Shown: positions 38,875-47,831, counted from the stretch's first letter. The stretch is DNA of 64,000 bases from Paenibacillus sp. FSL R7-0273 (GCF_000758625.1 NZ_CP009283.1:2491501-2555500), one strand, 5' to 3'. Numbers and translations: made by a program. Notes: a model not told the origin generated them from the letters alone.

Positions 38875-38930
38875 AGCTTGCCGCTGCTTCCTGTGAACAT
38901 ACTGTTCGCGGGGAGCGCGGCAGGCTTTTT
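38875..38930 (+). terminator. Terminator after the PatB-type gene
   Basis: AGCTTGCCGC pairs with GCGGCAGGCT, with a second inner stem, followed by TTTTT ending at 38930. Confidence 0.8.
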
Positions 38931-38974
38931 GCTTGACTATGCGGAATACAGAGATGAATGGAGAGAAACTGTAC

Positions 38975-39925
38975 ATGAGCACAACCCGAATGATAATTGA
39001 CTGTGATACCGGCATTGATGATGCACTTGCCATACTGTATGCGCTTCGTACCCCGGGTGTTGTAATAGAAGGAATTACTATGGGCTTTGGCAATACCAGT
39101 GTTGAACAGGCAGCAGAGAATACGTTCAGGCTGCTGGATCTCGCTCAACCGGACTACGATATTCCTGTTGCCATCGGCGCTCCCAAGGCGCTGGCCCGGG
39201 AGCTCGGCGGCTTCTCGCCCCATGTGCACGGGGAGAACGGCATTGGCGGCGTTCAGCTCCCTCCGTCTTCCCGGCAGCCGGTTAAGGAGACTGCCGCAGA
39301 ATTTATCGTAAAGCTGGCAAATGAGCATCCCGGCGAATTCGTGCTGGTGACACTGGGCCGGCTGACCAATCTGGCATTGGCGCTTGAGCTTGACCCCGGG
39401 CTGACAGGCAAGCTGAAAAAGGTGGCCGTGATGGGCGGTACTATTTTCAAGCCGGGGAATGTGACACCGGTAGCCGAAGCCAATCTATGGGGAGATCCGC
39501 TGGCTGCTGACCGGGTGTTTACTTCAGGCCTGCCCGTGCTGATGGTGGGTCTGGATGTGACACTGGAGACATTGATTACTGCAGAGCATATGGAGCTGCT
39601 GAAACGCCAAGGCAAGGAAGAGAACCGGGCGATCATTGACTTTATGGACCGTTCCCTGCAGCATTATTTCAACTTTTACCGGGAGGCGAACTACATTATT
39701 GACGCAGCACCGCTGCACGATCCGCTGGCACTGATGGCTGCGCTGCAGCCGGATCTGCTGACCTGCCGGAGGATGAAGGTCCGTGTTGAGCATCAGGGGG
39801 AGCATACCTGCGGGATGGTCGTAGCCGATCTGCGGGCGCAGCCCAAGGTCGGAGAGTTCATTGAGGTGGCTGTTGGAGTGGATGCCCGGCGTGCGGTCGG
39901 TGTCTTTTTAAGCGCGTTTATGTAA
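38975..39925 (+). CDS. Inosine-uridine-preferring nucleoside hydrolase family protein
   Basis: A 316-residue hydrolase that would cleave the N-glycosidic bond of ribonucleosides to give base and ribose. The calcium-binding signature DCDTGIDDA is near residues 9-17, and the late catalytic histidine is in DAAPLHDPLAL. The length agrees with the IUNH family. The frame extends upstream to 38933, but ATG 38975 (MSTTRMIIDCDTG) has GGAGAG 9 nt upstream and begins directly before the signature strand. Purine or pyrimidine preference cannot be read. No clear terminator follows. Confidence 0.9.
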   Translation: MSTTRMIIDCDTGIDDALAILYALRTPGVVIEGITMGFGNTSVEQAAENTFRLLDLAQPDYDIPVAIGAPKALARELGGFSPHVHGENGIGGVQLPPSSRQPVKETAAEFIVKLANEHPGEFVLVTLGRLTNLALALELDPGLTGKLKKVAVMGGTIFKPGNVTPVAEANLWGDPLAADRVFTSGLPVLMVGLDVTLETLITAEHMELLKRQGKEENRAIIDFMDRSLQHYFNFYREANYIIDAAPLHDPLALMAALQPDLLTCRRMKVRVEHQGEHTCGMVVADLRAQPKVGEFIEVAVGVDARRAVGVFLSAFM

Positions 39926-39991
39926 GCTTTCCCGTCTGCAGGGTTCTGAAGAAATGTCAGCGCCGGCATTCAAAAGTGACAATCTATTAAT

Positions 39992-40019
39992 TTGCTAAAT
40001 TGTGCTAGTTTGGTAAAAT
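39992..40019 (+). promoter_or_regulatory. Possible SigA promoter of the stalk-GH18 gene
   Basis: TTGCTA (39992-39997), a 16-bp spacer and TAAAAT (40014-40019), about 55 nt before the start codon. Confidence 0.5.
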
Positions 40020-40073
40020 GATAGGGTCGTGATAGTCCGGCATTCAGAATCTGCAGATTGGAGAATAGAAGAT

Positions 40074-41321
40074 ATGAAAAGACTGAGCAAGCTGATATTA
40101 TGCGCTGCGATAACGATGAGCGGCTTTACTGCTTTTCCTGTACAGCAGGCACAAGCTGCTGCCGCAGGCAGCGTGACCATTATGCTGGACGGTTATCCGC
40201 TGCCCTTTCCCGTGTCACCGGCCGTAATGAGCGGAACAACAATGGTACCGTTCCGGGCCATTTCCGAAGCACTCGGCATTAAGGTGGAGTGGAACCAGAC
40301 AGCCAAGAAAATTACAGCTACCAGCACCGGAGCCTCAGGCTCCAAGGTGGTCACTCTCACTTTAGGCAGTACAACGGCAACAGTAGACGGTGCAGCAGTT
40401 AAGCTGGCTGTAGCACCGCAGAATATCCGCGGCACGACGATGATCCCGCTCAGCTTCTTCGGCCAGCAGTTCGGAGCCGGGGTGAGCTGGAATCAGGCTA
40501 CAAAGACTGTATCCATCACTTCGCCCCAAAGAGACCTGTATACACTCGGCTTCTATGCCCAGAAATCCTACGGTGAGGTGTCGCTGATTCAGAGCTTCGA
40601 TGCTGTTCATTTCGGCTGGAGCCGGCTTGACCGCAGCGGCCAGTTTACGACAAGCAGTACGGATTTCTGGTGGCCGAAGGCTGACGGTGATGTGACGCCG
40701 GAGTCGATTGTCCAGAACGCCGCAGCCGGAGGCACGGCCCCTTATCTGATGGTCTATTCGGGAGATAAGGAGCTTGAGCTGACGAAGAACCTGGAGGACC
40801 CGGCATTGCAGCAGCAGACCATCTCGAGCATCGTGTCGCTGGCAACGGAGAAGGGCTTCCAGGGCATCGGGCTTGATCTGGAGGGACTGGGGCTGACCGG
40901 TGATAAGCAGCTGGTGCAGAGCCAGTTCAATACATTCGTGAAGAACTTGGCGGCGGTGGCCCGTCCGGCAGGACTCAAGCTGACGGTCATTCTGCCGCCG
41001 CTGAACGGCTCTTATAAGGGGTATGATTACAAGACGCTGGCATCGCTGGCTGATGATCTGGTCATAATGGCGTATGCCTATGAAGATGAATCCAGACCGG
41101 AGCCGCTGGCTTTGGTTGATCAGGGAATCCGCCTGGCGCTGGAGCAGGTCAGCAGGGACAAGCTGATTCTCGGCATCTCGGTATACAGTGAGAACGAGAC
41201 CTCTGTTAATGCAAAGATCGGCCTGGCGAAGCGTTACGGGCTGAAGGGCATCGCCATCTGGCGTCTGGGCCTGATCGGCCAGCCGGTATGGAACGAAATG
41301 AGTAAATCCGTGGAATTATAA
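40074..41321 (+). CDS. Secreted stalk-domain GH18 glycoside hydrolase
   Basis: A 415-residue exported protein. The signal peptide spans about residues 1-29 (KLILCAAITMSGFTAF, cleavage after QAQA). A stalk domain covers about 33-155 (paired TTMVPFRAISEALG and TTMIPLSFFGQQFG). A GH18 barrel follows (about 163-415). The active-site strand reads GFQGIGLDLEG, keeping the D-x-E of the GH18 signature, so hydrolysis of an amino-sugar polymer is plausible. This domain order resembles YaaH/YdhD-like cortex or peptidoglycan hydrolases with LysM replaced by the stalk. ATG 40074 is chosen over upstream codons because the signal peptide begins there. Confidence 0.85.
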   Translation: MKRLSKLILCAAITMSGFTAFPVQQAQAAAAGSVTIMLDGYPLPFPVSPAVMSGTTMVPFRAISEALGIKVEWNQTAKKITATSTGASGSKVVTLTLGSTTATVDGAAVKLAVAPQNIRGTTMIPLSFFGQQFGAGVSWNQATKTVSITSPQRDLYTLGFYAQKSYGEVSLIQSFDAVHFGWSRLDRSGQFTTSSTDFWWPKADGDVTPESIVQNAAAGGTAPYLMVYSGDKELELTKNLEDPALQQQTISSIVSLATEKGFQGIGLDLEGLGLTGDKQLVQSQFNTFVKNLAAVARPAGLKLTVILPPLNGSYKGYDYKTLASLADDLVIMAYAYEDESRPEPLALVDQGIRLALEQVSRDKLILGISVYSENETSVNAKIGLAKRYGLKGIAIWRLGLIGQPVWNEMSKSVEL

Positions 41322-41336
41322 GGTTATTAATAATGA

Positions 41337-41367
41337 AGAGGCTGCTGCGTGCAGTCTCTTTTTTTTG
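41337..41367 (+). terminator. Terminator of the GH18 gene
   Basis: AGAGGCTGC (41337-41345) pairs with GCAGTCTCT (41351-41359) and is followed by a T-run of eight or more. Confidence 0.88.
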
Positions 41368-41492
41368 CCTGCTCGCGGCATATGGAACAAGCTCAACACA
41401 ACAAATGTCACATAAACCTGGGCGCGAAACCTTTATAATTTTTAAGGTTGACCCTTGGGCTGACTACTTTACTTACAGGAGGACATTTGAGC

Positions 41493-42446
41493 ATGAGCAT
41501 AAAATATAAAGCACTGGAGCTTGATAAGCCGCTGACGTATGAGCTGGAGGGGCTTGAAGTAGGCGTTACCTCGAACTGCAATTTCCGCTGCGATTACTGC
41601 TGCGCCTATAATAGAAATGACGGGGAGGCCATCAACGGCAAGGAGGTTATCCGCATTCTGGAGGAGCTTCCGGGGCTGAAGCGGGTCCGTCTCTCCGGCG
41701 GTGAGGTTACGCTGAAGTTCCAGGATTGTGTGGAGATTGTGTCCTACTGCTCCTCCCGCGGCATCCAGACCCAGCTTAATTCCAACGGAAGTCTGCTGAA
41801 CGCGGAGCGGATTGAACAGCTGGTGAAGGCCGGCCTGACCACGATACATATTTCATTTAACTTTACGACGGCTGAAGGCTTCTCGAAATATTACAACATC
41901 CACCCGACAGTCTACGAAAAAATCAGAGAGAACATCACCCTGTTCGCCAAAACAGACGTGAACGTTGTGCTGGAAACGCTGCTGTTCGACCAGACGCAGG
42001 ATAACATGCAGGAGATCAGCGACCATGTATATTCCATGGGAGTACGGACCCACGAAATCCAAAACAGCATCATTATGGGCCATACCGGCTGGAAGGCAAT
42101 TGCGGCGCAGGAGAACCTGAAGAATGCCGTGAACCAGCTGATCGCTAACCGGAAGGAGGACACCACGCTGTACTTTACCTGTATGGACCGGTTCATGGAC
42201 AGACTGGGCTTTGAAGAGCAGCCGGGCGTCTACTTCCCGCACTGTATTGAAGGCAAGAAGCAGCTGCATCTGCACGGCAACGGCGATATTCTGATCTCCG
42301 AGCTGTGTCATCCGGTCATTATCGGCAACATTTATAAAGGCACCTCACTTACTGAAATCTACAGCAATATGCCGAAGCCGCTGGAGCGGTACCTGGAAAA
42401 GCTGCCTTGCCCGGCGCTGGACGCTCTTTTCCCCGCAGAGGGGTAA
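41493..42446 (+). CDS. Radical SAM protein of unknown substrate
   Basis: A 317-residue AdoMet radical enzyme. The 4Fe-4S cluster motif CNFRCDYC supplies Cys29, Cys33 and Cys36. Further family marks are the GGE motif (RLSGGEVTL) and a beta-strand with NSNGSLL. Near the C-terminus FPHCIEGKK and ISELCHPVIIGNI add cysteines in a SPASM-like place, possibly an auxiliary cluster, though the pattern is incomplete. ATG 41493 is fixed by AGGAGG (41478-41483), 9 nt upstream. No precursor peptide or partner enzyme is beside it, so the substrate is unknown. A TATAAT (41434-41439) upstream lacks a good -35. Confidence 0.85.
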   Translation: MSIKYKALELDKPLTYELEGLEVGVTSNCNFRCDYCCAYNRNDGEAINGKEVIRILEELPGLKRVRLSGGEVTLKFQDCVEIVSYCSSRGIQTQLNSNGSLLNAERIEQLVKAGLTTIHISFNFTTAEGFSKYYNIHPTVYEKIRENITLFAKTDVNVVLETLLFDQTQDNMQEISDHVYSMGVRTHEIQNSIIMGHTGWKAIAAQENLKNAVNQLIANRKEDTTLYFTCMDRFMDRLGFEEQPGVYFPHCIEGKKQLHLHGNGDILISELCHPVIIGNIYKGTSLTEIYSNMPKPLERYLEKLPCPALDALFPAEG

Positions 42447-42488
42447 GACGGCATGCTCCGGATATGGGGCTATAGCCTGATTTAATTT

Positions 42489-42522
42489 GGACTGCGGCTT
42501 CTATGCCGTGGTCCTTTTCTAT
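42489..42522 (+). terminator. Terminator of the radical SAM gene
   Basis: GGACTGCGGC pairs with GCCGTGGTCC, with G-U pairs, around TTCTAT, and is followed by TTTTC. Confidence 0.75.
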
Positions 42523-42591
42523 TTTCCATGCCAAATAACCCTATAATTCGACAAAGTGTGATATTATTCGCTGAAATTCTTCATGTCATCT

Positions 42592-42618
42592 TCACTATCC
42601 ACCAGTACAATCCGATAT
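42592..42618 (+). promoter_or_regulatory. Candidate SigD (flagellar) promoter of the chemoreceptor
   Basis: TCCGATAT (42611-42618) matches the SigD -10 consensus GCCGATAT in 7 of 8 positions. Fifteen bases upstream is TCAC, a poor match to TAAA. Chemoreceptor genes are typical SigD targets. Confidence 0.45.
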
Positions 42619-42694
42619 AAATTGTAATAAATGTTACAAAAATTAGGCTTTTTAAAGAAGATGGATAAGATGAGGGCGGAAGGGTGCTTATTAA

Positions 42695-44728
42695 ATGAAA
42701 ATTCGGATGAAGCTATCGGTTATGATGATCGTCGTTACACTGATTTCTACAGCAATGATGGGGGTTTTCACGTATAACAAATCCACTGGCACTATAATGG
42801 ACCTCACCGAATCCGCGATGGCACAGGTTAACACCAACAAAGCACAGACAATTGAGGCAATGATCGACAAAGAAAAGCGGAGCATGCAGCAGGCGGCCGG
42901 CGAATCAGAAATTATTGAGCTGCTGGCGAGGGAGGCGGCCGGTGAATTAAGCGCCGGTGATGAGCTGCAGGCTGAGGTTAATACACGGCTGCAGACACAG
43001 GTCAAGGATGCGGGTAACCTCGAGCACATGTTTGTAGTTAATATGCAGGGCATCGCGGTTGCTGACAGTGACACTGCTCTGGTGGGCACAGATTTCAGCG
43101 AACGTAATTACACGATTAACGTGATCAAGACCAAGGCGGCTGTGATCAGCGAAACACTGAAGTCCAAATCGACAGGGGCTTATGTGCTGGCTTTTGCCCA
43201 TCCGGTAATGAAGGACGGTGAGATGATCGGGTTCGTCGCCTCAGCCGTCAACGCGAACAGCATTATTAAATATCTGGCGGACGCCAAGGTGGCCAATGCC
43301 CCTTCCTCCTACGCTTATCTGGTGGATGAGACCGGGAATATGCTGTATCATCCTGATGAAACCAAGATTGGCCTCCCTGTTGAAAATGAGCAGATAAAGG
43401 CTGTGGTAGAGCAGGTGAAGACCGGGGCTGAGGTTCCGGACGATAATGTGGAGTATCTTTTTAACGGAGTGGAAAAAAAGGCCGCGTTTACCGTAATGCC
43501 GGATACCAAATGGACGCTTGTGCTGACCGGTGACATCGGTGAAATCATGAAGCCTGTCGACAATATGACAACCTTTATTATCCTGCTCGGTATAGGCAGC
43601 CTGCTGCTGACGCTTCTGATCGGAATGATTGTGGCAACCCGGATATCTTCACCGATCATCAAGCTGACCGAGCTGATTAACCGTACGGCCGAGCTGGATC
43701 TGAAATATGATATGCAATATGAGCATCTGGTACGGAATAAGGACGAAACCGGTACAATTGCCAGAGCCATGTTCCACACACGTGCGGTTCTGCGCGATAT
43801 GGCCGGAAGTCTGGTGAACATTTCAACCAAAGTGCTGGATAATGCGGTGACTCTGGAAAAGCTTTCGGTTGACGTGCGCGAGAACGCGCATGACAACTCG
43901 GCTACAACCGAGCAGCTGTCTGCAGGCATGGAGGAGACGGCGGCTTCCACCCAGGAGATGACGGCAGCGATCCATGAGGTGCAGACCAATGTCCAGCTGA
44001 TTTCCGGCCGGGTCAGAGAAGGAGCGGAGGTGTCCGGCCACATTACAGAGCGTGCGCTTGCCCTGCAGCATGATGCCCTGGAATCGACGGACAGAGCCAA
44101 GCGGATCTACGAGGCGGTACGCACTGAAATGGAACAGGCAATCGAACAATCCGGAGCCATCAACGAGATCAACGTGCTCGCGGATACCATCCTGTCGATT
44201 ACAAGCCAGACCAATCTGCTCGCGCTCAATGCGGCGATTGAAGCCGCCCGGGCGGGTGAGGCAGGACGGGGCTTCGCGGTTGTGGCCGGCGAAATCCGCA
44301 AGCTGGCCGAGAAATCCTCGGAGACCGCATCAGGCATTCACGATGTAGTCAAAAATGTCTACACCTCCGTCGGACTGATGAAGGAGCATTCGGAAGCCGT
44401 ACTGGACTTTATTGACCGGAACGTGCTTGCCGACTATGAGCGGCTAAATGAAGTCAGCCAGCAGTATAACGAGGATGCTTCAACGATCAACGGGCTGATG
44501 GGACAATTTGCCGAGGCCGCCGATCATCTGAATGAAACCGTAGGCAGTATTGCCATTGCTGTGAATGAAGTGGCTGCTACTGTTAATGAAGGAGCGATCG
44601 GAGTACAGGATATTGCCGTGAAAACCGCTGACATCGTTGAGAAGACCTTCCACGAAGCAGCGATGGCGGATGAGAATACCCAAAGCGCCAAGGAGCTCCA
44701 GAGCCTGGTCGAAAAATTCAAAATATAA
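42695..44728 (+). CDS. Methyl-accepting chemotaxis protein
   Basis: A 677-residue membrane chemoreceptor. TM1 is at about 8-27. An extracytoplasmic sensor follows (about 30-285), probably dCache-like with [19 protein letters not shown] in the distal part. TM2 is at about 287-309 and a HAMP linker at about 310-365. The cytoplasmic signalling rod ends in the hairpin tip with [20 protein letters not shown] near 507-526. It would bind CheW/CheA at the pole and steer flagellar motion. The ligand is unknown. GGAAGGG lies 10 nt before the ATG. It appears monocistronic. Confidence 0.93.
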   Translation: MKIRMKLSVMMIVVTLISTAMMGVFTYNKSTGTIMDLTESAMAQVNTNKAQTIEAMIDKEKRSMQQAAGESEIIELLAREAAGELSAGDELQAEVNTRLQTQVKDAGNLEHMFVVNMQGIAVADSDTALVGTDFSERNYTINVIKTKAAVISETLKSKSTGAYVLAFAHPVMKDGEMIGFVASAVNANSIIKYLADAKVANAPSSYAYLVDETGNMLYHPDETKIGLPVENEQIKAVVEQVKTGAEVPDDNVEYLFNGVEKKAAFTVMPDTKWTLVLTGDIGEIMKPVDNMTTFIILLGIGSLLLTLLIGMIVATRISSPIIKLTELINRTAELDLKYDMQYEHLVRNKDETGTIARAMFHTRAVLRDMAGSLVNISTKVLDNAVTLEKLSVDVRENAHDNSATTEQLSAGMEETAASTQEMTAAIHEVQTNVQLISGRVREGAEVSGHITERALALQHDALESTDRAKRIYEAVRTEMEQAIEQSGAINEINVLADTILSITSQTNLLALNAAIEAARAGEAGRGFAVVAGEIRKLAEKSSETASGIHDVVKNVYTSVGLMKEHSEAVLDFIDRNVLADYERLNEVSQQYNEDASTINGLMGQFAEAADHLNETVGSIAIAVNEVAATVNEGAIGVQDIAVKTADIVEKTFHEAAMADENTQSAKELQSLVEKFKI

Positions 44729-44741
44729 CCGAAAAACAATT

Positions 44742-44773
44742 AGCGGTTCCTGCTTGCAGGGACCGCTTCTTTG
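44742..44773 (+). terminator. Terminator of the chemoreceptor gene
   Basis: AGCGGTTCCTGC pairs with GCAGGGACCGCT around TT, followed by a short T-rich tail. Confidence 0.75.
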
Positions 44774-44915
44774 CGCTTTCCCGGGGGATTATTCCGGGTA
44801 CACCATAAATTTGGCGCTGCAGCGGTTCTTCCTGGTATTTCAGTCCATAATTATAGTAAGAATATAATATGATGTCAGGTTTACCGTTTATTGCATATTG
44901 AAAGGGGGGAACAGC

Positions 44916-46157
44916 ATGGTAGAAATCTCACTTAAAGAAGAGCAGCTGCCGGGAAGCTTACAGGTGAAGCAGCTGCAGGAGAGCTTTTTGCTGGATTTGA
45001 TCCGGGAGGATTGGCTAAGTACGGAGCAGGCCAGAGCCCGGCTTCGCCAGCTCAAGCTCCCCCAGCTGGCTGCCGAGGGCCTCAGGCTGCGCTTTGCCGC
45101 GGCTGAGCTGAAGCTGCCCCCGGAGGAGCTGTCTCCCGCCTCCAGACGCAGACAGCATGCCGCGGGGATGGAGTTTCAGCTTGCCTGCCGGGAGGCGGCA
45201 GCAGGCTGGAAGCATATTTATCCGTTTGCCAGTGAAGCGAATCCGCTGCAGCTTTTTTTTCTGATCCCTGCCAAGGAAGGGGCGGAGCATACGGACCGCG
45301 CCGGACGGTTTATGGAAGAGCTGGAGCGGAGGCTGGGCTCCAGCCTGAAATACGCATGTACGGTTACAGCAGGTGTTGAGCTCAAGGGCCTGAAGCGGCT
45401 GAAAAATGCATTTGTCTCCTGCCTGTGTGCCCTCGGCAGGAGCAGCCTGGCGGAGACGCAGCAGGTAGAAGGCAGCTGGGCTGTCTCCGCCGTGACCTGG
45501 CTGTCCGCAGATGAGGAACGCCGGCTGCTGCACCTGATAGGGACTGCGGATACCTTCGCCTTCGGGCAGGAGCTGGATGCGCTGTTTGAAGCAGGCAGGC
45601 AGGAAGCGCCGCTGTCAGACTTGCATTTGTATCAGGGGCTGCGGGTTCTGCATCTGCTGGCCGTTACTGCCGGAAAGTTCGCCTTCCGGGGGACTGCCTT
45701 GTCCAAATATGTGTGGAACAGCCACAGCACGCTTGCAGCCTGTACGAATGCGCCGGAGCTGAAAGCTCAGCTGTCAGCGCTGGCCCTGCTTGTCATGGAG
45801 GAAGTGAGGCTGGCCCGCCAGTCCCCGGAAAGAGCACTTGCCGAGGCGCTCAGAAGATATATAGAACGAAATTACGGCTGGGAGCTCCAGCCTGCATTAG
45901 CAGCCCGGCTCTTCGGGATGGAGGAGGACAGTCTGCTGAGGCATTTCAAACAGCATGTCGGCATGCAGCTTGCTGACTATGCCGTCAAGATCAGAATGGG
46001 CAGAGCGGAGCAGCTGCTGCCGGACGCCAGCCTGAAGCTTAACGATCTGGCCCTGCTCGTCGGTTATGACAGCCCGGGTCATTTCGTGAGCGCCTTCAAG
46101 AAATACAGCGGCAGAAGCCCGAAGGAATACCGTGAGCGGTACCAGAGAAGCCGCTAA
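44916..46157 (+). CDS. AraC-family transcriptional regulator
   Basis: A 413-residue regulator. The C-terminal 105 residues hold the two AraC helix-turn-helix motifs (LAARLFGMEEDSLLRHFKQH and LALLVGYDSPGHFVSAFKKY). The N-terminal 300 residues resemble the linker region of YesN-type regulators but lack the receiver domain, so it is not a normal two-component partner. ATG 44916 follows AAAGGGGGG (44901-44909) by 6 nt, whereas an upstream TTG at 44898 overlaps that site. TATAAT (44863-44868) is a possible -10. The target genes are unknown; the convergent neighbour is hisS. Confidence 0.82.
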   Translation: MVEISLKEEQLPGSLQVKQLQESFLLDLIREDWLSTEQARARLRQLKLPQLAAEGLRLRFAAAELKLPPEELSPASRRRQHAAGMEFQLACREAAAGWKHIYPFASEANPLQLFFLIPAKEGAEHTDRAGRFMEELERRLGSSLKYACTVTAGVELKGLKRLKNAFVSCLCALGRSSLAETQQVEGSWAVSAVTWLSADEERRLLHLIGTADTFAFGQELDALFEAGRQEAPLSDLHLYQGLRVLHLLAVTAGKFAFRGTALSKYVWNSHSTLAACTNAPELKAQLSALALLVMEEVRLARQSPERALAEALRRYIERNYGWELQPALAARLFGMEEDSLLRHFKQHVGMQLADYAVKIRMGRAEQLLPDASLKLNDLALLVGYDSPGHFVSAFKKYSGRSPKEYRERYQRSR

Positions 46158-46188
46158 GTCATTTGCCTCCGGGTAACAGGCTAACAGG

Positions 46189-46228
46189 CTAACCGGCGGA
46201 TCAAAGAGATCGTCTGCAAGCCGGTTAG
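46189..46228. terminator. Hairpin between convergent araC-type gene and hisS
   Basis: CTAACCGGC (46189-46197) pairs perfectly with GCCGGTTAG (46220-46228). There is no T-run on either strand, so termination would be weak. The bases just before it contain a tandem AACAGGCT-like repeat. Confidence 0.4.
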
Positions 46229-46248
46229 TCATGCACGCAGGCACGGGC

Positions 46249-47523
46249 TCAGGCGGAAATAATCCGCTGTGCCTCCTCCGCTGTAACCAGCCGCTCAGTC
46301 TGCTCCTTCATATCCTTAAGCCGGAGCTTGCCAAGCGCAGCTTCGCTTTCTCCGATCAGGAGGCAATACCGGATGCCCCGGGCCGAGGCGGCGGCCAGTA
46401 CTTTTTTGAGCTTACGCGTGCCGGTGTCCACACTGACCCGGATGCCTGCATTCCGCAGCCCGGCAGCGGCTGACAGTGCCAGGGGCATCGTCTCACCGAC
46501 AGGAATAAGCAGCACGCCCGAATATTCCTCCCGGGCGGGACGCTCAAGCAGCAGTGCCATGATCGACTCCATGCCAAAGGAAATGCCAACGGTCGGGACA
46601 TTCAGATCATCCCGCCCCACCAGCCTGCCGATGATGTTATCATACCGTCCGCCGCCGCCAAGACTTGAGGTATAGCTGCCGGTTGCATCAAAGATTTCAT
46701 ATACCGTTCCGGTGTAAAAGGACAGGCCGCGTGAGAGGAACGGGTCGAAGACGCAGATGGCAGACAGTCCGGTGGCAGCAATCAGCTGCTGCAGCGCCTG
46801 TACTTCAAGAGCTCCCGGCTGCCCGGTGAGCTTATAGCTGTCTGTCAGACTGCTAAAGTCTGTGTTGTCAGTCTCCAGCAGCCGGGCAATGGACTCAACC
46901 GCGGCTCCACTGAGCCCCTTAGCCTGCAGCTCAGACAGCACACCGGGAATGCCGATTTTGGCCAGCTTGTCCAGTGTAAGCATTACGGACAGGCTGTCCT
47001 GCACAGGCACGCCGGCTGAGGACAGAATCTCCCCCAGGAAACGGCGGTTGTTCCATTTGAGCACCACAGGAATATCCAGCTGCCGGAACACATCTGCGGC
47101 CAGCTGCATCAGCTCGGCTTCCGCCTGCGGACCGGCAATGCCGGCCACATCAGCATCGCATTGCAGGAACTCGCGCAGACGGCCCTTTTTGACGGGACCG
47201 TCGCGGAATACCTTGCCGATCTCATAACGCTTGAACGGCATGCTGATGCCAGGATTCAGCGTGAGCACCTTGGCGAACGGGATGGTCAGATCATAACGCA
47301 ATCCCAGTGTGCGTCCGCCCTGATCGGTCAGCTGGTACATTTCCCGGAGGATCTCGTCCCCGCCCGCATATTTGGAGGCCAGCAGCTCCAGCTCATTCAG
47401 CATAGTCGTCTCCATCGGCTCATAATCATACAGCCCGAACAGCCTGCGCAGCACAGTCTGGACCTTTTGTCTGGCCGCCTGCTCTGCTCCAAAAAAATCA
47501 TAGGTTCCTTTAATATTTTGCAT
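46249..47523 (-). CDS. hisS: Histidyl-tRNA synthetase, HisS2-type
   Basis: A 424-residue class II aminoacyl-tRNA synthetase that charges tRNA-His. Motif 2 reads FRDGPVKKGRLREFLQCDAD and the histidine-binding loops LSRGLSFYTGTVYE and GGGGRYDNIIG are intact. The C-terminal 90 residues form the anticodon-binding domain. The motif 2 and N-terminal (MQNIKGTYDFFG) wording resembles the second HisRS found in some Bacillus species rather than the housekeeping enzyme, so a separate hisS probably exists elsewhere (inference). The His-binding motifs argue against a HisZ-type regulator. ATG 47523 is used because AGGAG lies 9 nt upstream; the longer frame to 47607 crosses the leader terminator. Expression appears controlled by the attenuator at 47552-47740. 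Confidence 0.9.
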   Translation of the reverse strand: MQNIKGTYDFFGAEQAARQKVQTVLRRLFGLYDYEPMETTMLNELELLASKYAGGDEILREMYQLTDQGGRTLGLRYDLTIPFAKVLTLNPGISMPFKRYEIGKVFRDGPVKKGRLREFLQCDADVAGIAGPQAEAELMQLAADVFRQLDIPVVLKWNNRRFLGEILSSAGVPVQDSLSVMLTLDKLAKIGIPGVLSELQAKGLSGAAVESIARLLETDNTDFSSLTDSYKLTGQPGALEVQALQQLIAATGLSAICVFDPFLSRGLSFYTGTVYEIFDATGSYTSSLGGGGRYDNIIGRLVGRDDLNVPTVGISFGMESIMALLLERPAREEYSGVLLIPVGETMPLALSAAAGLRNAGIRVSVDTGTRKLKKVLAAASARGIRYCLLIGESEAALGKLRLKDMKEQTERLVTAEEAQRIISA

Positions 47524-47551
47524 CCTTAACAGCTCCTTGGGTTTGGAATAT

Positions 47552-47586
47552 AAAAAAACGCGCAGGACCTCGTGGTCCTGCGCGTT
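47552..47586 (-). terminator. Leader terminator of hisS
   Basis: On the minus strand AACGCGCAGGACC (47586-47574) pairs with GGTCCTGCGCGTT (47569-47557), 13 bp around ACGA, followed by T to 47552. It lies between the leader peptide and the hisS start, as in an attenuator. Confidence 0.92.
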
Positions 47587-47648
47587 CCTATTCCGCAGGG
47601 AGGTCAAACGCGAATAGCGTTAGCCCTCCCTGAATGCCTTCAGGTGTG

Positions 47649-47711
47649 CTAACGCTGCTTGTGATGATGAAGCTGATTCTGTATGATGGAAATGCTGTTT
47701 ATAAGGCTCAC
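47649..47711 (-). CDS. Histidine leader peptide of the hisS attenuator
   Basis: A 20-codon frame starts at GTG (47711-47709) and stops at TAG (47651-47649). AAAGGGAG (47728-47721) lies 9 nt upstream. The peptide ends ...NQLHHHKQR; the three adjacent His codons CAT CAT CAC lie at 47669-47661. It is too short for usual gene calling. Such tandem codons for the regulated amino acid are the mark of a leader peptide in ribosome-mediated attenuation. Confidence 0.8.
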   Translation of the reverse strand: MSLINSISIIQNQLHHHKQR

Positions 47712-47746
47712 CGAGATCAGCTCCCTTTACATTTTGATTAATGCAC

Positions 47747-47775
47747 ATTATAACGGATGAGAAGGAGCCGTGCAA
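47747..47775 (-). promoter_or_regulatory. SigA promoter of the hisS leader
   Basis: On the minus strand TTGCAC (47775-47770), a 17-bp spacer and TATAAT (47752-47747). Transcription would begin near 47740, just ahead of the leader-peptide ribosome site. Confidence 0.85.
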
Positions 47776-47831
47776 GCGGCAAAATACCGGGGGCGGTTAC
47801 ATGATGACTAACGTGAAAAGAGGCATTTTTA

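Larger units (their letters stand above)
47552..47740 (-). promoter_or_regulatory. Candidate histidine attenuator (leader RNA) of hisS
   Basis: Four pairing options are visible on the minus strand. Stem A joins GCGTTAGC (47655-47648) to GCTAACGC (47624-47617), with inner CCTGAA/TTCAGG. Stem B joins CAGGGAGG (47632-47625) to CCTCCCTG (47603-47596), with inner AACGC/GCGTT. A and B share bases and exclude each other. Stem C joins CGCGTT (47612-47607) to AACGCG (47586-47581), the 5' arm of the terminator. The 5' arm of A overlaps the stop codon of the His-rich leader peptide. Ribosomes stalled at His codons would favour A and C (readthrough); ribosomes reaching the stop would favour B and termination. 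Confidence 0.75.

Noticed and set aside
47552..47740. T-box riboswitch for hisS
   Set aside because: The strong terminator and AGGAACGCG suggested one, but the full T-box consensus (AGGGTGG..CCGCG) is missing, while a His-rich leader peptide is present.
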